IMG/VR virus record: IMGVR_UViG_3300035698_010635
Span: 1 to 30,181 of that record
Direction: 5' to 3' (one strand)
DNA: 30,181 bases
Source: a virus
The position numbers and the translations under genes are program-made. Under the pieces are notes generated by a model, which searched no databases, was not told where the DNA came from, and saw only the letters and a program-made list of their open reading frames with translations. Below are positions 28,680-30,181 of the stretch, piece after piece; the first letter of the stretch is position 1; every line of letters starts with the position of its first letter.

Positions 28680-29084
28680 ATGGGTCCAATATTAAGTATT
28701 ATTGCCGGTCCGATAGTGGCCGTCATCAAAGCAATCACCGGTGTAGTCCGGGATCGCTATGACAGAACACGTGAATTAAACTTCATGGAACATGAGCGCA
28801 AGATGGCCGTTGAGACCAGATTACGCGAATTAGCGCTAGATAAGTCTTCAAAAGACTCATTGTGGGCGTTAGAACAGATTAGACGTTCGGACAAGTGGAT
28901 GAAGCGTGTCTCGTTCGTATTATTGTGGTTACCACTGATTTTGGGCGCATTCTTCCCAAGTCACGTTAAAGGTTACTTCGATAACGTAATGGCAGCAGTC
29001 CCTGACTGGTATATCATGATATTCGGCGGAATGATGATGGCAGTTTGGGGAATTAGAGAATTATTCAAGTTTTGGGGAAAATAG
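28680..29084 (+). CDS. Holin-like membrane protein
   Basis: 134 residues. N-terminal hydrophobic segment GPILSIIAGPIVAVIKAITG, a charged helical middle (RTRELNFMEHERKMAVETRL), then two strong membrane helices (VSFVLLWLPLILGAFF, about 77-92, and WYIMIFGGMMMAVWGIRELF, about 109-128). Layout matches three-TM phage holins, and the amidase gene follows closely. It would form lesions in the inner membrane that release the endolysin. The ribosome site (CAGGGAGTGAC) is good. Confidence 0.75.
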   Translation: MGPILSIIAGPIVAVIKAITGVVRDRYDRTRELNFMEHERKMAVETRLRELALDKSSKDSLWALEQIRRSDKWMKRVSFVLLWLPLILGAFFPSHVKGYFDNVMAAVPDWYIMIFGGMMMAVWGIRELFKFWGK

Positions 29085-29165
29085 ATGAGTTTAAACAATC
29101 CGAAGATGTTACCTTTGTTCATAGGTGCAGCAATAGTTATACTCTTGATAGTATTTAATCTATGA
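29085..29165 (+). CDS. Membrane micropeptide between holin and endolysin
   Basis: 26 residues: SLNNPKMLPLFIGAAIVILL then IVFNL, one membrane helix. Starts immediately after the holin stop and overlaps the amidase start by ATGA. Possibly a holin modulator; the position is the only evidence. Confidence 0.5.
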   Translation: MSLNNPKMLPLFIGAAIVILLIVFNL

Positions 29166-29698
29166 AGTGGAAGAAACGACACGGCATATTTAACACAAAA
29201 ACACGATGGATTAAACCATATCGTGTAGTGTTACACCACACAGCCGGTGGTACTATGAGCGGCGCAGTACAAACGCTCATTAAACGTGGTCTTGGTTACC
29301 ACTATATCATCACCAAAAAAGGTGATATACATGAATTCGTGCCTGCGTCCAAATGGACAGCACACGCATACAAGAACAACAGAGGCACCATAGGTGTATC
29401 CTTCGTAGGCGGAGGACGGTTCGGACCGATGAACGCTAAACAGCTTTCTAGCACGATCCAACTGCTCAAGGTACTAAAGAAGGATTATCCTTCGATTAGA
29501 GAAGTATCTGGTCATAAGCACGTCGATCCAAGAGGATGGAAGTCAGATCCGATGTTTCCCTCAGAAAGAGTAGGAAAGGTCGATTGGAAGGTCGATGCTC
29601 ACTTTATGAACCTAATAGCAGGTGAAACTGGTCTAACCTTTGTAGGTAAGTCCGATTTAAGGGGATACTCCCTGATAACATGGTTAATGAGAGGTTAG
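29162..29698 (+). CDS. N-acetylmuramoyl-L-alanine amidase (endolysin)
   Basis: 178 residues. Amidase_2/T7-lysozyme-type motifs: YRVVLHHTAGG (His25/His26, zinc ligand), GYHYIITKKGDIHE (45-58), HAYKNNRGTIGVSFVGGG (68-85) and SGHKHVDPRGWKSDP (116-130), with the second zinc His and the Asp and Lys of the catalytic site. It cleaves the amide bond between muramic acid and the stem peptide. No signal peptide, so release depends on the holin. About 27 residues longer than T7 lysozyme at the C-terminal end. Confidence 0.93.
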   Translation: MKWKKRHGIFNTKTRWIKPYRVVLHHTAGGTMSGAVQTLIKRGLGYHYIITKKGDIHEFVPASKWTAHAYKNNRGTIGVSFVGGGRFGPMNAKQLSSTIQLLKVLKKDYPSIREVSGHKHVDPRGWKSDPMFPSERVGKVDWKVDAHFMNLIAGETGLTFVGKSDLRGYSLITWLMRG

Positions 29699-29699
29699 A

Positions 29700-29810
29700 A
29701 TGTTAGAAAAGTTTAATGAATTTTTTAAGAAAGTCGTGGAAGGAATAAAAGCCTACCCGTATGTAGCAGGTGGCTTAGCAGTCATTCTGTTTTTAATAAT
29801 AGTCCTATAG
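29700..29810 (+). CDS. Membrane micropeptide, 36 residues
   Basis: An amphipathic Lys/Phe-rich helix (LEKFNEFFKKVVEGIKAYP) followed by a membrane helix (YVAGGLAVILFLIIVL). Starts one base after the amidase stop. Similar in layout to small toxins and lysis helpers, but not recognised. Confidence 0.55.
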   Translation: MLEKFNEFFKKVVEGIKAYPYVAGGLAVILFLIIVL

Positions 29811-29819
29811 GAGATTATC

Positions 29820-29912
29820 ATGGAACATGGTGAAGGCGGCAAAGGCCGCAGACTACTAGTGATTGGCGGCGTTGTAGTCGCAATCATTGTGGTACTAGTT
29901 TTAGTACTGTAA
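29820..29912 (+). CDS. Membrane micropeptide, 30 residues
   Basis: Polar start EHGEGGKGRR, then a membrane helix of almost only Val, Ile, Leu, Ala and Gly to the C-terminus. A strong AGGAGATTATC site precedes the ATG, which supports real translation despite the size. Confidence 0.55.
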   Translation: MEHGEGGKGRRLLVIGGVVVAIIVVLVLVL

Positions 29913-29919
29913 TACATCA

Positions 29920-29938
29920 GAGGACGTGTTAAGTCCTC
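29920..29938. other. Hairpin between lysis genes and tRNA
   Basis: GAGGAC-GTGTTAA-GTCCTC, a perfect six-pair stem ten bases before the tRNA. There is no T-run, so it may be an RNA-processing or attenuation element rather than an intrinsic terminator. Confidence 0.45.
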
Positions 29939-29947
29939 ACTGAATAT

Positions 29948-30021
29948 AGCGGAATGGTAAAGTAGAATTACATGAGTCTCATAAGCTCAAGACCCAGGTG
30001 CAACTCCTGGTTCCGCAACCA
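29948..30021 (+). tRNA. tRNA with CAT anticodon (Met, or Ile if C34 is modified)
   Basis: A 74-base cloverleaf: acceptor AGCGGAA/TTCCGCA, D stem GTAA/TTAC with loop AGTAGAA, and anticodon stem TGAGT/GCTCA with loop CTCATAA (anticodon CAT at 29980-29982). A four-base variable loop, T stem CCAGG/CCTGG with loop TGCAACT, and encoded ACCA end follow. Odd points: A-A mismatch at the 1:72 pair, no GG in the D loop, and G for U at loop position 55. The 1:72 mismatch is a feature of bacterial initiator tRNAs (C-A there). Whether it is initiator, elongator Met or Ile2 cannot be decided. Confidence 0.8.
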
Positions 30022-30181
30022 AACATGGTCCCGGAGACGCTTTCGTGCAGTGTGCTTAAAACCACAAAGGAATACGTAGCTACCTTGGACCACCCTAATT
30101 GAGAAGGACGATGTTCCATTCAGCAGAAGCACCCTAAAGAAGTGCAAGCCAGCATTTGGATCCCTTCTCACCTTGTGAGGA
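30022..30181. other. Unassigned structured sequence after the tRNA
   Basis: No gene seen. Two long-range perfect helices follow one another: TGGTCC (30026-30031) with GGACCA (30087-30092), and TGAGAAGG (30100-30107) with CCTTCTCA (30163-30170). Each encloses exactly 55 bases. The second contains GCAC/GTGC and CCA/TGG internal pairs in a cloverleaf-like order but lacks a T-loop consensus. A last hairpin CTCAC-CTT-GTGAG lies at 30168-30178. Could be degenerate tRNAs or another structured RNA. Confidence 0.45.

Noticed and set aside
30100-30170. Second tRNA inside the eight-pair helix
   Set aside because: The closing helix and an anticodon-like arm are there, but no T arm with the usual loop and no CCA; not called as tRNA.
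1-30181. CRISPR array, integrase, transposase or attachment site
   Set aside because: No regularly spaced repeats, no tyrosine/serine recombinase or transposase motifs, and no terminal inverted repeats were found.

Overview
The window is part of the genome of a tailed, lytic-type bacteriophage (Caudoviricetes). It has tail-fibre genes, a T7-type replication and recombination set, a holin/amidase lysis block, a tRNA, very tight gene packing with ATGA and TAATG start/stop overlaps, and no ribosomal or central metabolic genes. The host is probably Gram-negative. Seven promoters match the bacterial sigma-70 consensus (TTGACA, 17-18 bp, TATACT or TATAAT), two putative lipoproteins and an exported protease-like protein are encoded, and the GroEL, SpoVR/YeaH/PrkA and ClpP relatives read like bacterial versions. 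No phage RNA polymerase, integrase or CRISPR array is seen. The host cannot be named from this sequence.

Layout: (1) 1-2356, plus strand: two tandem, related tail-fibre genes, the first cut by the window edge. (2) 2396-20007, minus strand: an almost gapless transcription unit of about 17.6 kb. In transcription order it starts at a promoter near 20065 with small membrane/exported proteins and a secreted ClpP-fold protein. Then come a primase and a separate DnaB-type helicase, a cytoplasmic ClpP-like protease, two small zinc-ribbon proteins and a family A DNA polymerase. These are followed by a small HTH protein, two nucleotide-metabolism proteins, the full PrkA-YeaH-SpoVR trio, an SSB-like protein, 5'-3' exonuclease, T7-type endonuclease I, a DEDDy exonuclease and a GroEL chaperonin. 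(3) 20063-23196, minus strand: small membrane proteins and putative lipoproteins, many under 60 residues. (4) 23313-26746, plus strand: a lysozyme/transglycosylase-like protein, then a chain of small proteins, an HNH endonuclease and four more tiny proteins. (5) 26747-27413: a non-coding stretch with AT-dinucleotide tracts, hairpins and G-runs. (6) 27480-28389: two paralogous small acidic proteins around two other small ORFs. (7) 28680-29912: lysis block with holin-like protein, T7-lysozyme-like amidase and three membrane micropeptides. (8) 29948-30181: a tRNA with a CAT anticodon followed by unexplained structured sequence.

Together the genes give the phage its own replisome (primase, helicase, polymerase, SSB-like protein), recombination and DNA-degradation nucleases, nucleotide-pool enzymes, a chaperonin and ClpP-type proteolysis. 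It also carries a stress-signalling trio that bacteria normally keep on the chromosome: PrkA AAA+ kinase/protease, YeaH von Willebrand-type protein and SpoVR. That trio as a complete three-gene cassette in a phage is the most striking feature. Next are the pair of ClpP-fold proteins with different predicted locations, and the large number of translationally coupled membrane micropeptides. All functions come from reading motifs by eye; no database search was run.
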